A DNA stretch of 64,000 nucleotides. Source: Flavisolibacter ginsenosidimutans. Lineage in GTDB: Bacteria > Bacteroidota > Bacteroidia > Chitinophagales > Chitinophagaceae. The position numbers were made by a program, and so were the translations under genes. The notes under the pieces are model-generated. The model ran no database searches. It saw nothing but the letters and a program-made list of their open reading frames with translations, and was not told where the DNA came from. Positions 47,570 through 57,107 of this stretch are shown piece by piece (the stretch's first letter is position 1; each line of letters starts with the position of its first letter). The stretch covers positions 248,001-312,000 of the forward strand of contig NZ_CP042433.1 in the NCBI RefSeq assembly GCF_007970805.1, read 5' to 3'.

Positions 47570-48895
47570 ATGAAAAAAATATTTTTAAGTTTCTCTGCTT
47601 TGTGTTTTTTGATGACTGTTCGTTCACAGGAAACAATAGCACCTGCGCCAAAGCAATCGCAACCGATAGTGATTACCAATGCCACTATTCACGTTGGCAA
47701 CGGACAAGTGATTAACAACGGCTCTATCGTTGTGGTTAATGGAAAGATTACGGCCGTGGGTGCAAGCGTAACACCGCCAGCCGGCGCGAAAACAATTGAC
47801 GCACAAGGCAAGCAGGTTTATCCCGGTTTGATTTTAGCCAACAGCAATCTTGGTCTTGTTGACGTGAACTCTGTTCGAGCAACGAGTGATGTTCGCGAGA
47901 TTGGCGACATGAATGCGAGCATTCGCTCCATCATTGCTTACAATGCCGAGAACAAGGTCATCAACACTCTCCGGCCAAGCGGTATTCTATTGGCGCAGGT
48001 TGCACCCGAAGGCGGCATGTTGAGCGGCTCATCTTCTGTGGTGCAATTGGATGCATGGAACTGGGAAGATGCCGCATACAAAACCGACAACGGCCTTCAT
48101 TTCAACATGCCTTCTTTTCTTCCACGCCCACGCTTCGGCTTTGGCGGCGGTGGCGGCCGTGGCGCGGGTGGAGAAGCGCCTGCCGATCCGGTAAAAGAAG
48201 CCTTGGAAAAGATTGATGGCTTCAAGGCTTTTCTTCGCGAAGCAAAAGCTTACAACGGCGTGAAGAAGCCGGAGGAAACAAACCTGAAATACGAGGCCGT
48301 AAAAGGCTTGTTTGATCGTTCGCAAAAATTGTTTGTTCACGCAAGCACGGTGAAGCAAATTTTGGTGGCGGTTGATATGGCGAAGGAGTTTAATCTTGAC
48401 ATGGTGATTGTTGGTGGTGAAGACAGTTGGCAAGTTGCCGACCTGTTGAAGCAAAACAACATTTCGGTTATTTTAAGCCAGCCGCACAGCCTTCCGATAC
48501 TTCCCGATGACGACGTGGACCAGCCTTACAAAACGGCGGCGCTTTTGCAAAAAGCCGGCGTCAACTTTGCCATCAATGACGATGACGGACAAACCCGCGG
48601 CCGCAATCTTCCGTTTAACGCAGGCACTGCTGTGGCTTATGGATTAACCAAGGAACAAGCGCTGGCCGCCATCTCACTTAATGCGGCAAAAATTTTGGGC
48701 GTGGGTGATAAAACCGGTAGCATCGAAGTAGGCAAAGATGCCAACATCGTTATCAGCACCGGCGATATTTTAGACATGCGCACCAACAACATCACGCAGG
48801 CTTTTATTCAGGGCCGCGAGATTAGTTTGGAAAGTCATCAAACCCAGTTGTACGACAAGTACAAAAAGAAATTGGGCGTGAAAGACGCATTTTAA
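47570..48895 (+). CDS. Amidohydrolase-like protein, probably lacking the first metal motif
   Basis: The 441-residue product has a signal peptide (KKIFLSFSALCFLMTVRSQ) and an imidazolonepropionase-like domain with the N-terminal composite strand region (ITNATIHVGNGQVINNGSIV). Where HxH is expected it has YPGLILANSNLGLVD, while the late aspartate region FAINDDDGQTRGR and C-terminal TGSIEVGKDANIVIS remain. It resembles the degenerate first module of the large protein upstream, so it may be a non-catalytic partner. A terminator follows. Confidence 0.85.
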   Translation: MKKIFLSFSALCFLMTVRSQETIAPAPKQSQPIVITNATIHVGNGQVINNGSIVVVNGKITAVGASVTPPAGAKTIDAQGKQVYPGLILANSNLGLVDVNSVRATSDVREIGDMNASIRSIIAYNAENKVINTLRPSGILLAQVAPEGGMLSGSSSVVQLDAWNWEDAAYKTDNGLHFNMPSFLPRPRFGFGGGGGRGAGGEAPADPVKEALEKIDGFKAFLREAKAYNGVKKPEETNLKYEAVKGLFDRSQKLFVHASTVKQILVAVDMAKEFNLDMVIVGGEDSWQVADLLKQNNISVILSQPHSLPILPDDDVDQPYKTAALLQKAGVNFAINDDDGQTRGRNLPFNAGTAVAYGLTKEQALAAISLNAAKILGVGDKTGSIEVGKDANIVISTGDILDMRTNNITQAFIQGREISLESHQTQLYDKYKKKLGVKDAF

Positions 48896-48900
48896 ACAGA

Positions 48901-48924
48901 AAGAGGATGAGCAATCATCCTCTT
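48901..48924 (+). terminator. Terminator of the second amidohydrolase gene
   Basis: AAGAGGATGA and TCATCCTCTT pair perfectly around GCAA and are followed by TTTTT. Confidence 0.88.
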
Positions 48925-48953
48925 TTTTTAACCGTATTTATTTATTTTTAGAA

Positions 48954-50120
48954 ATGCACCGTTTTAAAATTTTTCTTGTTGCCTTTATTTTTCTTGTTGC
49001 CTTTTTACTGTTTCATTTTTATGCATCCGCGCAAAAGCTTTATTATCCCGATTCGGTTTGGCTGCACAAAAAGCCTGAAGAATTGCGGATGAGTGCGCAG
49101 GCGGTTGACAGTGCCGTATCCTTTGCGCTTCGCAACGAATCGAAAACAGATTATGATTTGCGCATTGCCAATTTAAAGGCTTACGCTAATGAACCCGCTT
49201 ACCGGATGCTTGGGCCCATGAAAGAACGCGGCAAGCCTGCAGGGCTCATTATCAAAAACGGATACATCGTTGCCGAATGGGGCGATGCAAACCGCGTGGA
49301 TATGACCTTCAGTGCTACCAAATCTTATCTCTCTACAGTAGCCGGCTTGGCTCTTGATGCGAGGCTGATAAAAACCATTGACGACAAAGTAGCCGCATAC
49401 GTAACAGATGAAAAATTTGAGGGCGGGCACAATGCAAAAATTACGTGGCGACATTTGCTTACGCAATCTTCCGACTGGTCGGGTTGTTTGTTTGACGTTT
49501 GTGATTGGGCCGATCGTCCGCCGAAAACCGGCGGCATTGACAATTGGAGGAACCGCAAATTGAACGAACCGGGCACGGTGTTCAAGTACAACGACGTGCG
49601 GGTGAATTTAACCGCTTACGCCTTGTTGCAGGTTTGGCGAAAGCCTTTGCCAATGGTGCTGAAAGAAAAGCTGATGGACCCGATTGGCGCTTCCACAACC
49701 TGGCGTTGGTATGGCTATGAAAATTCTTTTGTGAACGTTGACGGCCTGATGATGCAATCGGTAAGTGGTGGCGGTCATTTTGGTGGTGGTCTTTTCATCA
49801 ACACATTTGACCAGGCTCGCTTTGGCTTGCTGTTTTGCCGCAAGGGAAAATGGAAAGAGCAGCAATTGATTTCTTCGCAATGGACAGACGCCGTGCATCA
49901 ATCTTCCTTTGCCAACAAATCTTATGGCCTCATGTGGTGGACCAATGCGGAAAACCATCTTGGCAATGTTTCAAAAAACATTTACGCGGCCGAAGGCTTC
50001 GGTGGAAATTTTGTGGTGGTGGACAGCGAAGATGACCTGGTGATTGTTGCCCGCTGGTTAGAGCCATCGAAGATTGGCGAAATGATACAAATTGTGGTGA
50101 ATTCTTTGCAAAAGAAATAA
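48954..50120 (+). CDS. Serine hydrolase of the beta-lactamase (class C/PBP) fold
   Basis: The 388-residue protein has an N-terminal hydrophobic signal or anchor (FLVAFIFLVAFLLFHFYAS) and the SxxK motif in MTFSATKSYLSTVAG, the YxN motif in VFKYNDVRVNLTAY and a late GGNFVVVDSEDDLVIV in place of KTG. Such proteins are esterases, amidases or D-aminopeptidases. No resistance role is implied. It is convergent with htrA over a shared terminator. Confidence 0.9.
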   Translation: MHRFKIFLVAFIFLVAFLLFHFYASAQKLYYPDSVWLHKKPEELRMSAQAVDSAVSFALRNESKTDYDLRIANLKAYANEPAYRMLGPMKERGKPAGLIIKNGYIVAEWGDANRVDMTFSATKSYLSTVAGLALDARLIKTIDDKVAAYVTDEKFEGGHNAKITWRHLLTQSSDWSGCLFDVCDWADRPPKTGGIDNWRNRKLNEPGTVFKYNDVRVNLTAYALLQVWRKPLPMVLKEKLMDPIGASTTWRWYGYENSFVNVDGLMMQSVSGGGHFGGGLFINTFDQARFGLLFCRKGKWKEQQLISSQWTDAVHQSSFANKSYGLMWWTNAENHLGNVSKNIYAAEGFGGNFVVVDSEDDLVIVARWLEPSKIGEMIQIVVNSLQKK

Positions 50121-50154
50121 CGGCAAAGTCCTTTTGACATCCTTTATACAAATA

Positions 50155-50182
50155 AAAAAGCGGTCAAAGTTGACCGCTTTTT
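50155..50182. terminator. Bidirectional terminator between the serine hydrolase and htrA genes
   Basis: AAAAAGCGGTCAA and TTGACCGCTTTTT form a 13-bp stem that has a T run on both strands, in a convergent space. Confidence 0.85.
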
Positions 50183-50199
50183 GTTTATCGTTTTGCGTT

Positions 50200-51732
50200 T
50201 TATTGCCCAAGGTTCAGCGGAACGGTGTACGCTTCGCCATAGCCGGGATAAACGCCCGTTACCCTTACCGTACCGAAACGATTTTGCAATGCTTCGTTTA
50301 AGTCATCCAGACTGCTGATCTCCATTTCACCTTCACTGGTAATGATACCCGTAATCACAAAGCCCGGTTGTATTTTGGCATTCGCCAATACGCCTGTCGG
50401 GTTTATCTTGTTCACGATCACGCCGCCTCCAATTCCGTAACGCGATGCTTTGGTTTTATCCAGCGTTGCCAGATCGCCGCCGAGTCGTGCGCTGATGTTG
50501 GTAACGACGGGTGTTGCTTTCTTTGTTAGTGTAATTTGGGTAGTGAGTTCCTTGCCGTTGCGCATGTACGTTACGGGCACTTTGTCGCCGGGACGGAAGC
50601 CTGCAATTTGTGCGCTCATCTGCATACCCGAAGCAACGGGAGTGTTGTTTACTTTGGTGATCACGTCACCTTTTTTAAGACCGGCAGCATAAGCGCCACC
50701 GTCCGTAGGAACTTCTGAAACGTAAACGCCTTCAATGTTTGTGGGGATGCCGAGGCTTTTGATTTGTTCGTCGTTCAAGCCATCGGTAGGAATGTAGCTT
50801 ACGCCGAGGTAACCTCTTTGTACGTCGCCAAACTGAATGATGTCGCCCACAATTTTTTTAATGATGTTCACCGGAATGGCGAAGGAATAACCGGCGTAGG
50901 TTCCGGTAGGCGCAAGAATGGCGGAGTTAATGCCGATGAGCGTTCCGTCGCTGTTTACCAACGCGCCGCCACTGTTGCCCTGGTTCACGGCCGCATCGGT
51001 TTGAATAAAGGATTCAATCGGCGTCTCGCCCTTCTTCGTATTGCGTTTGTTGATGTCAATGGTGCGTCCCGTTGCCGAAACAATGCCGGCGGTAACGGTG
51101 GCATCAAGCGTCAGCGGGTAACCGATAGCCAGTACCCACTGTCCGAGTTTTATTTGATCAGAATTGCCGTAAACAAGGAAAGGAAGTTTGCTGCCGTCAA
51201 TTTTCAAAACGGCAATGTCGCTGTTGGGGTCGCGGCCAATGACTTTTGCTTTAAAGGTCTTGCGGTCCGACATGGTTACGGTAATCTCGTCCGCAACGTT
51301 GCCGTTGGCTTCGTTTGTAATCACGTGGTTGTTGGTCACAATGTAACCGTCTTCGCTAATGATAACGCCACTGCCCGACGCTCTTTGCTCGGGAATGATG
51401 TTGGGGCCGTAATCGTTAAAGAAGTTGTCGAAAAAATCATCCAGGTTGCTGCGGCGTCGCGGCAGGTCGTTGGAAATTTTTTTTGCGGGAATTTTTGTTT
51501 TGATGTGAACCACGGCGGGAGCTGCGGTGGCGGCAGCTTTTGTCAGGTCAACGGGATCGGCGGGGGAATAAACTTTCCCGTCAAAGTAGCCTGCATAATT
51601 AGCAGGCAAACCGTTTTCTGCTGTTCCCACACCGGCCACAGGGTTGCGGGTGAATTTGTTGTACAGTGCCACGCTTCCTACTGCCGAAGTGGCGCTGATG
51701 GCAACGATCAACAAGACTTGTTTAAATTTCAT
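50200..51732 (-). CDS. HtrA/DegP-type periplasmic serine protease
   Basis: The 510-residue protein has a signal or anchor (VLLIVAISATSAVGSVALYN), a trypsin-like domain with the triad His in YIVTNNHVITNEA, Asp in PNSDIAVLKIDG and Ser in NQGNSGGALVNSDG, and two PDZ domains (VSEVPTDGGAYAAGLKKGD; TGVLANAKIQPGFVITG). It is an envelope quality-control protease and chaperone. No sigma-E-type operon partner is adjacent. Confidence 0.93.
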   Translation of the reverse strand: MKFKQVLLIVAISATSAVGSVALYNKFTRNPVAGVGTAENGLPANYAGYFDGKVYSPADPVDLTKAAATAAPAVVHIKTKIPAKKISNDLPRRRSNLDDFFDNFFNDYGPNIIPEQRASGSGVIISEDGYIVTNNHVITNEANGNVADEITVTMSDRKTFKAKVIGRDPNSDIAVLKIDGSKLPFLVYGNSDQIKLGQWVLAIGYPLTLDATVTAGIVSATGRTIDINKRNTKKGETPIESFIQTDAAVNQGNSGGALVNSDGTLIGINSAILAPTGTYAGYSFAIPVNIIKKIVGDIIQFGDVQRGYLGVSYIPTDGLNDEQIKSLGIPTNIEGVYVSEVPTDGGAYAAGLKKGDVITKVNNTPVASGMQMSAQIAGFRPGDKVPVTYMRNGKELTTQITLTKKATPVVTNISARLGGDLATLDKTKASRYGIGGGVIVNKINPTGVLANAKIQPGFVITGIITSEGEMEISSLDDLNEALQNRFGTVRVTGVYPGYGEAYTVPLNLGQ

Positions 51733-51889
51733 AGTTCGTTTGCTTTATCGGTGAGTTAAGTGTTTCAAAATACATGCCTTTGCCCGACAAAATAACAATG
51801 TGTCAGTTCAAATACGTTACCGTTCGGCCAGTTTAACAAATACTACAAGTTTCGTACTTCTTTTACGGTCTCTTGTATCAAACTATACC

Positions 51890-52888
51890 TCAACTTAACG
51901 ACAGCAAAAACTCCACCGTGTCCACGCCGTCGGCAAAGTCGCAGATGCTGGGTTGCTGCGCTGCGCCAAAAGCAACGGAATCTTTGCTCACTACGCATTG
52001 GATTTGTTCTGTGTCTTTCAACCGCTGCTTAAGACTTTCCCAATCGGAGTAGTATTCATAATTTAATTGGCTGATGGGAGAGAAGACCGAACTGTCTTCT
52101 ACCAGCAAAAGACTCTCGTTGCTCATGTAGGGCTTGTGATTGAGCAAAAGAATTGCCAGGTGATAATCGTAATTGTTTTTGTATTTCTGGTAATCGGTTA
52201 AATAATCGTATTTCTCAAAGACGGTGAGCAGCCGTTCAAAATTGAAGTTGCGCGGCACAAAAATCTTCGTCACGTTGCGGCAACCCAAACCAAAAAATTG
52301 ATAAACGTCATCGGCGAGTGCTGCAAGCTCTACGTCTGTTTCATTTCCGGTTAAAACAGCAACAGAGGTTCGGTTCTTGCGAATGATGTGCGGGTATTTG
52401 CTAAAATAATATTGAAAATAAGTAGAGGAATTGTTGCTGCCCGTAGCAATGTAAGCATCGCAACCTTTAAGCATCTCGCTAACAGTGAAATAAGGTATTG
52501 CGTCCGGGTTTAATTCTTTCAGTTTTTTAATCAGGAAAGTGACAAGCGCCTCGTCTTTTGACGAAGGTTTTATCATTGCGTAATGTCCCGTCAACAAAGT
52601 GCACATCAGGTCGTGAAAGCCCACCAGCGGAATGTTGCCCGCCATCACAATGCCTACTTTTTTTGGCTGCAAAGGTTCGGTGATTTTGTAGCGGCCGATC
52701 AGGCCTTGCAGCGCTTCTTCGGATAGAAACTGTTCAACGATGTTGTTGACCGAAAGATTAATAAACTCAGGAATGAACCAGGGGTTTTCGGCCGTCGCTT
52801 TCCGTTTTGCATTTTGCCAGCCTTCGTCATCCGAAGCCATAAGGCTTCCGAGCCTTATCAACAAATCTTTTCTTTCTTGTAAATTCAT
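51890..52888 (-). CDS. Acyl-CoA reductase (LuxC-like)
   Basis: The 332-residue product belongs to the LuxC/acyl-CoA reductase group within the aldehyde dehydrogenase superfamily, with VGIVMAGNIPLVGFHDLMC, HYAMIKPSSKDEALV, ATGSNNSSTYFQYYF and the catalytic cysteine region FFGLGCRNVTKIFVP. It is expected to reduce acyl-CoA to an aldehyde with NADPH. It is divergent from a ferredoxin gene with a 54-base shared promoter region. In Bacteroidota the acyl-CoA reductase and ferredoxin are often neighbours. Confidence 0.88.
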   Translation of the reverse strand: MNLQERKDLLIRLGSLMASDDEGWQNAKRKATAENPWFIPEFINLSVNNIVEQFLSEEALQGLIGRYKITEPLQPKKVGIVMAGNIPLVGFHDLMCTLLTGHYAMIKPSSKDEALVTFLIKKLKELNPDAIPYFTVSEMLKGCDAYIATGSNNSSTYFQYYFSKYPHIIRKNRTSVAVLTGNETDVELAALADDVYQFFGLGCRNVTKIFVPRNFNFERLLTVFEKYDYLTDYQKYKNNYDYHLAILLLNHKPYMSNESLLLVEDSSVFSPISQLNYEYYSDWESLKQRLKDTEQIQCVVSKDSVAFGAAQQPSICDFADGVDTVEFLLSLS

Positions 52889-52906
52889 TCCCCGCGATTA
52901 TTTTTG
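52876..52906 (+). promoter_or_regulatory. Promoter of the ferredoxin gene
   Basis: CTTG (52876) and an exact -7 box TATTTTTG (52899-52906) are separated by 19 bases. The predicted transcript start near 52911 leaves a leader of about 32 bases before the ATG 52943 and excludes the upstream in-frame start at 52904. Confidence 0.5.
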
Positions 52907-52942
52907 TTGCAAAACTACTTCACAACAAAGCAACGAAGACTT

Positions 52943-53287
52943 ATGGCTATAAAGATTACCGAAGAATGTATCAACTGTGGCGCCTGCGAACCGGAATGCC
53001 CGAACAACGCGATTTATGAAGGCGGCGTGGAATGGGCCATCGCCGATGGTACTTCCGTAAAAGGTGATTTTACTTTAATTGACGGAACCGTTGTTGACGC
53101 CGCCCAACGCAATGCCCCGATCGCTGTGGATACCTACTATATTGTTCCCACTAAATGCACGGAGTGCCAAGGCTTTCACGAAGAACCGCAATGCGCGGCG
53201 GTGTGTCCCGTGGACTGCTGCGTACCCGACGAAATGTACCGCGAAACCGTGGAAGAATTGCTGGCAAAAAAAGAACGGATGCATTGA
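52943..53287 (+). CDS. 2[4Fe-4S] ferredoxin
   Basis: The 114-residue protein begins AIKITEECINCGACEPECP, the first cluster motif, and has the second as CTECQGFHEEPQCAAVC with PVDCC. Between them is an insertion of about 45 residues. This is the long-type bacterial ferredoxin (YfhL-like) with two clusters. It would deliver low-potential electrons in the cytoplasm. It is divergent from acyl-CoA reductase, suggesting coordinated expression. Confidence 0.93.
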   Translation: MAIKITEECINCGACEPECPNNAIYEGGVEWAIADGTSVKGDFTLIDGTVVDAAQRNAPIAVDTYYIVPTKCTECQGFHEEPQCAAVCPVDCCVPDEMYRETVEELLAKKERMH

Positions 53288-53458
53288 TAAACGCATTACC
53301 TTTAGTTCACAAACCTCAAGGCAGTTCCCAACTGCTTAATTCAAACAGGTGATATTTCCTGTTGTAAAAAGGTGAAGATCTCAACAGACTTCACCTTTCT
53401 TATTTCCTGCTCTTCGTGCGGTGCAAAAGCTTCAATTTTGCAAAAGAATTATCCCGGC

Positions 53459-54949
53459 ATGAAATACGTTGATGCAACAGTTGAAGAAGTAAACGAAGCC
53501 TTGCTTCAATCAGCGAAAGCCTTTCAGCTTTACGGCAAGCGGAGCCTAAAGGAGAGAGCAAATTTTCTTTACGCGGTGGCCGAAGAAATGAAGAACATTT
53601 CTTCCGAATTGTTATCCATTGCGCAAAAAGAAACACACCTTGATGAAGCACGGCTAAAGGTTGAACTCAATCGCACACTTTTTCAACTGACTTCGTATGC
53701 CGATGCCTGTGCCGAAGGTACATGGCTTGACTTGCGCATTGACACCGGCGATAAGGCTCGCAATTCGCCGAAGCCTGATTTGCGCAAAATGCTCGTGCCG
53801 CTTGGCCCTGTTGTGGTCTTCGGGGCGTCCAATTTTCCCTTTGCTTATTCCACGGCCGGCGGCGATACCGCTTGTGCGTTGGCGGCTGGTTGTTCCGTCA
53901 TCATCAAAGCGCATCCCGCACACGCCGGAACATCAGAACGGGTTGCAGCAGCGGTTCAAAAAACCGCCAAGAAACAAGGCTTGCCCGAAGGCATCTTTTT
54001 GCATTTACACGGTGCGGGTTTTGAAGTTGGAAAAGCGTTGATTCAACATCCGCTCACCAAAGCCGTTGGCTTTACGGGTTCGTTTGAAGGTGGCAAAGCC
54101 CTGTTTGATTTGGCTGCACAGCGCAATGAACCCATTCCTGTTTTTGCCGAAATGGGCAGCGTGAATCCCGTTTTTCTCCTGCCCCAAAAATTGGCAAATG
54201 AAACCGGCAAACTGGCTTCCATGCTGGCGGCTTCCATCACGCAAAGCGTTGGACAGTTTTGCACAAATCCGGGAATTTTAGTAGGCGTAAAAAGCAAGGT
54301 GCTTGACGAATTCAAAGAATTCTTGGGGGAGCAAATAAAGCAGACTTCACCCACATCAATGTTGCATCCCGGTATTGCCAAAAGTTTTCAAAAGAACAGG
54401 GCAAAAGCAATTGAAGAAGGCGCAGTAGTTGTTGCAACAAATGAGGCCGACGTTGAAGAAGACGAAAGCATTCCCACGCTTGCTGAAGTTCCGGCTGAAC
54501 AATTTTTACAAAATACTCTTTTGCACAAAGAAGTTTTTGGCCCTTATTCTTTGTTGGTTGAATGTGCAACAAAGGAAGAGATGTTGGAAGTGGCAAAAGC
54601 AATCGAAGGCCAATTAACCTGCACGTTGATGGCAACCGATGAAGAAGCGAATAAAAATTCTGAATTGATTGACGCATTGAAAGAAAAATGCGGACGCTTT
54701 GTTTTTAACGGCGTACCCACGGGTGTGGAAGTGGCGTTGAGCATGCAACACGGCGGCCCGTATCCCGCTACCACCGACAGTCGTTTTACCGCTGTCGGCG
54801 CCGACGGCATCAAACGTTTTGCACGGCCTTTGTGTTTTCAAAACTGGAACAACGATCTTCTGCCTGATGAACTGAAGAATGAAAACCCGCTCGGCCTTTG
54901 GCGCACCGTTAATAATGTGCTAAGCAAAGATCCGGTTAACGCCGATTAA
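53459..54949 (+). CDS. Aldehyde dehydrogenase (NADP+), alpha-ketoglutarate semialdehyde dehydrogenase-like
   Basis: The 496-residue enzyme (ATG 53459) has the ALDH motifs with the catalytic glutamate in VFAEMGSVNPVF and cysteine in SVGQFCTNPGILVG, the cofactor loop region GPVVVFGASNFPFAYSTAGG and TGSFEGGKALFD. The EMGSxNP form and the GQFCTNPG active site match the group containing alpha-ketoglutarate semialdehyde and fatty aldehyde dehydrogenases. The open frame begins at 53372, but the conserved domain begins at the later ATG. A CoA-reductase product aldehyde is a conceivable substrate. Confidence 0.9.
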   Translation: MKYVDATVEEVNEALLQSAKAFQLYGKRSLKERANFLYAVAEEMKNISSELLSIAQKETHLDEARLKVELNRTLFQLTSYADACAEGTWLDLRIDTGDKARNSPKPDLRKMLVPLGPVVVFGASNFPFAYSTAGGDTACALAAGCSVIIKAHPAHAGTSERVAAAVQKTAKKQGLPEGIFLHLHGAGFEVGKALIQHPLTKAVGFTGSFEGGKALFDLAAQRNEPIPVFAEMGSVNPVFLLPQKLANETGKLASMLAASITQSVGQFCTNPGILVGVKSKVLDEFKEFLGEQIKQTSPTSMLHPGIAKSFQKNRAKAIEEGAVVVATNEADVEEDESIPTLAEVPAEQFLQNTLLHKEVFGPYSLLVECATKEEMLEVAKAIEGQLTCTLMATDEEANKNSELIDALKEKCGRFVFNGVPTGVEVALSMQHGGPYPATTDSRFTAVGADGIKRFARPLCFQNWNNDLLPDELKNENPLGLWRTVNNVLSKDPVNAD

Positions 54950-54972
54950 AGACCGCACTATAATTTTACGGC

Positions 54973-56571
54973 ATGTTTGCTGCAAAACACATCCCTTACA
55001 ACCAAACCACGAGCTTTTCGAAAATTGTAACAGGCTATCTCGGCGGCACGGAATCCTTGCGTCCCTTTTACGGTCAGCCGCCAACACTTGAAGGCATTCG
55101 GGAAAAGCTGAAAGAACGAAGCGGAAAAGCGATCGACCGTGAGATGTTGGTCAGCGTATTAAAGCAGCAATACGAAGGCATGAATGCTTCGGCAACCGTG
55201 CAGCAGAACATTGAAAGCCTTTTGTCTTCCAATACGTTTACGATTACCACTGCGCACCAACCGAATTTGTTTACCGGGCCTTTGTATTTTCTCTACAAAA
55301 TTTTACACGTCATCAAACTCGCGGCAAGCCTGAACGAACAATGTCCTTCCAACCGTTTTGTTCCGGTTTATTACATGGGTTCGGAAGATGCGGACTTTGC
55401 TGAGTTGAATCACACATACGTTGACGGAAAAAAAATTGAATGGAAGAAAGAACAAAGCGGCGCGGTGGGCCGCATGGTAGTTGACAAGACCTTGGTGCAA
55501 TTGATTGACGAACTGGAAGGACAATTGAGTGTGGAAGAAAAAGGCGCCGAAGTGATCCAACTTTTGCGGAAGGCTTACATAAACGGTAAAACCATTCAGG
55601 CCGCAACGTTTGAACTGATCAACGAATTGTACGGTTCGTACGGACTTGTGGTGCTCATTCCCGATCATCCGTTGTTGAAGGCACAAATGAAAGACTTGTT
55701 TGCCGATGATTTGTTTGCCAACAAACCATTTTCGATTGTGCAGAAAACATCGGAAAGAATCAGTGAAAACTATCACGCACAAGCCTATCCGCGTGAGATA
55801 AATTTATTTTACCTGAAAGATTCAATCCGCGAACGCATTGAAAAAAAAGAGGACCGCTTCTTTGTGCTGAACACCGAAATTTCTTTCACCGAAGAAGAAT
55901 TAAAAAACGAATTAAACGAGCATCCCGAACGCTTTAGTCCGAACGTGATTTTGCGGGGCATTTACCAGGAAACAATCTTGCCAAATCTTGTTTTTGTCGG
56001 CGGTGGCGGCGAACTGGCTTATTGGCTTCAATTAAAAGATTTGTTTGAGACCTACGGTGTTTCATATCCAGTGCTGGTCTTGCGCAATTCATTTTTGGTT
56101 ATCGAAGAAAAGTGGAAGAAAAAAATTGAACGCCTCGGCATTTCGACCCAACAACTTTTTTTGCCGGAAGAAGAACTGATCAAAGTGCTTGTAAAAGAAA
56201 GAGCCGAGCACCCGGTTTCACTGAACGGAAATTTTGAAACTGCCGTTGAACTTTATGGCCGCATTAAAGAGCAGGCAACAAATGTTGACGCAACGTTATC
56301 GCAACACGTTGCGGCTATACAGGCACGTTCGTTGAAAGCCTTGCAGGAACTTGAAAAGAAAATGCTTCGCGCCGAAAAGCGCAAGCACACGGATTTGCAA
56401 TCACAGGTGCACAAAATAAAGGCGACGCTTTTTCCCAACAACGGCTTGCAGGAAAGAGTTGAAAATTTTAGCCGGTTTTATGCAAAGTGGGGAAGAAGTT
56501 TTATCGAGGAGTTGTATAATAACTCATTAACGTTGGAGCAACAGTTCACAGTGCTTGAAGAACGCGGCTAA
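54973..56571 (+). CDS. bshC: Putative cysteine ligase BshC (bacillithiol biosynthesis)
   Basis: The 532-residue protein has the BshC core TITTAHQPNLFTGPLYFLYK near residue 95, RFVPVYYMGSEDADFAELNH, VIPDHP-like LVVLIPDHPLLKAQMK and the coiled-coil insertion with LQELEKKMLRAEKRKHTDLQ near the C terminus. BshC adds cysteine to glucosaminyl malate to give bacillithiol. Length is typical. The stop overlaps that of purE by 4 bases (convergent). BshA and BshB are not in the window. Confidence 0.92.
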   Translation: MFAAKHIPYNQTTSFSKIVTGYLGGTESLRPFYGQPPTLEGIREKLKERSGKAIDREMLVSVLKQQYEGMNASATVQQNIESLLSSNTFTITTAHQPNLFTGPLYFLYKILHVIKLAASLNEQCPSNRFVPVYYMGSEDADFAELNHTYVDGKKIEWKKEQSGAVGRMVVDKTLVQLIDELEGQLSVEEKGAEVIQLLRKAYINGKTIQAATFELINELYGSYGLVVLIPDHPLLKAQMKDLFADDLFANKPFSIVQKTSERISENYHAQAYPREINLFYLKDSIRERIEKKEDRFFVLNTEISFTEEELKNELNEHPERFSPNVILRGIYQETILPNLVFVGGGGELAYWLQLKDLFETYGVSYPVLVLRNSFLVIEEKWKKKIERLGISTQQLFLPEEELIKVLVKERAEHPVSLNGNFETAVELYGRIKEQATNVDATLSQHVAAIQARSLKALQELEKKMLRAEKRKHTDLQSQVHKIKATLFPNNGLQERVENFSRFYAKWGRSFIEELYNNSLTLEQQFTVLEERG

Positions 56572-57071
56572 ACAGTTTTCATTTTCTCCACCTTCTTCAT
56601 TACTTCATCGCTCAACGACTGCTTGTAATCCGCTATCCGTTTGCTCACTTCTTCGTCAAAGCTGCCGATGATTTGCGCCGCAAGAATGCCCGCGTTTTTT
56701 GCGCCGTTTAACGCAACGGTTGCCACAGGCACACCGCCGGGCATTTGTAAAATCGAAAGCACCGAATCCCAACCGTCAATGGAATTGCTTGATTTGACGG
56801 GCACGCCAATCACGGGCAAGGTCGTAAGCGAAGCCACCATGCCGGGCAAATGCGCCGCACCACCGGCGCCGGCAACAATCACTTTTAAGCCACGGCTTTT
56901 CGCCGACGTTGCGTAGTCAAACATCCATTGTGGCGTGCGGTGTGCGGAAACAATGGTAAGCTCAAACGCAATTTGGAATTGCGTGAGCATGTCGGCAGCG
57001 GCTTGCATTACGTTTAAATCGCTATCGCTGCCCATGATGATACCGACGAGCGGTTTTGTTTCAGCCATCAA
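56568..57071 (-). CDS. purE: N5-carboxyaminoimidazole ribonucleotide mutase
   Basis: The 167-residue enzyme has the PurE class I motifs VGIIMGSDSDLNVMQ, VSAHRTPQWMFDYA with the catalytic histidine, and GAGGAAHLPGMVASLTTLPV. It converts N5-CAIR into CAIR in purine synthesis. Its partner gene purK lies 5.8 kb away at the right edge, on the same strand, with an efflux operon between. A TolC-family gene ends 36 bases upstream of its start codon (57108). Confidence 0.95.
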   Translation of the reverse strand: MMAETKPLVGIIMGSDSDLNVMQAAADMLTQFQIAFELTIVSAHRTPQWMFDYATSAKSRGLKVIVAGAGGAAHLPGMVASLTTLPVIGVPVKSSNSIDGWDSVLSILQMPGGVPVATVALNGAKNAGILAAQIIGSFDEEVSKRIADYKQSLSDEVMKKVEKMKTV

Positions 57072-57107
57072 AAAAGTTTCAACGAAAATAAAGCATCAGA
57101 CAAGAAG

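Noticed and set aside
50764-51759. 331-residue ORF antisense to htrA
   Set aside because: It mirrors the HtrA coding sequence and has low-complexity Gly/Asn/Val content without any domain.
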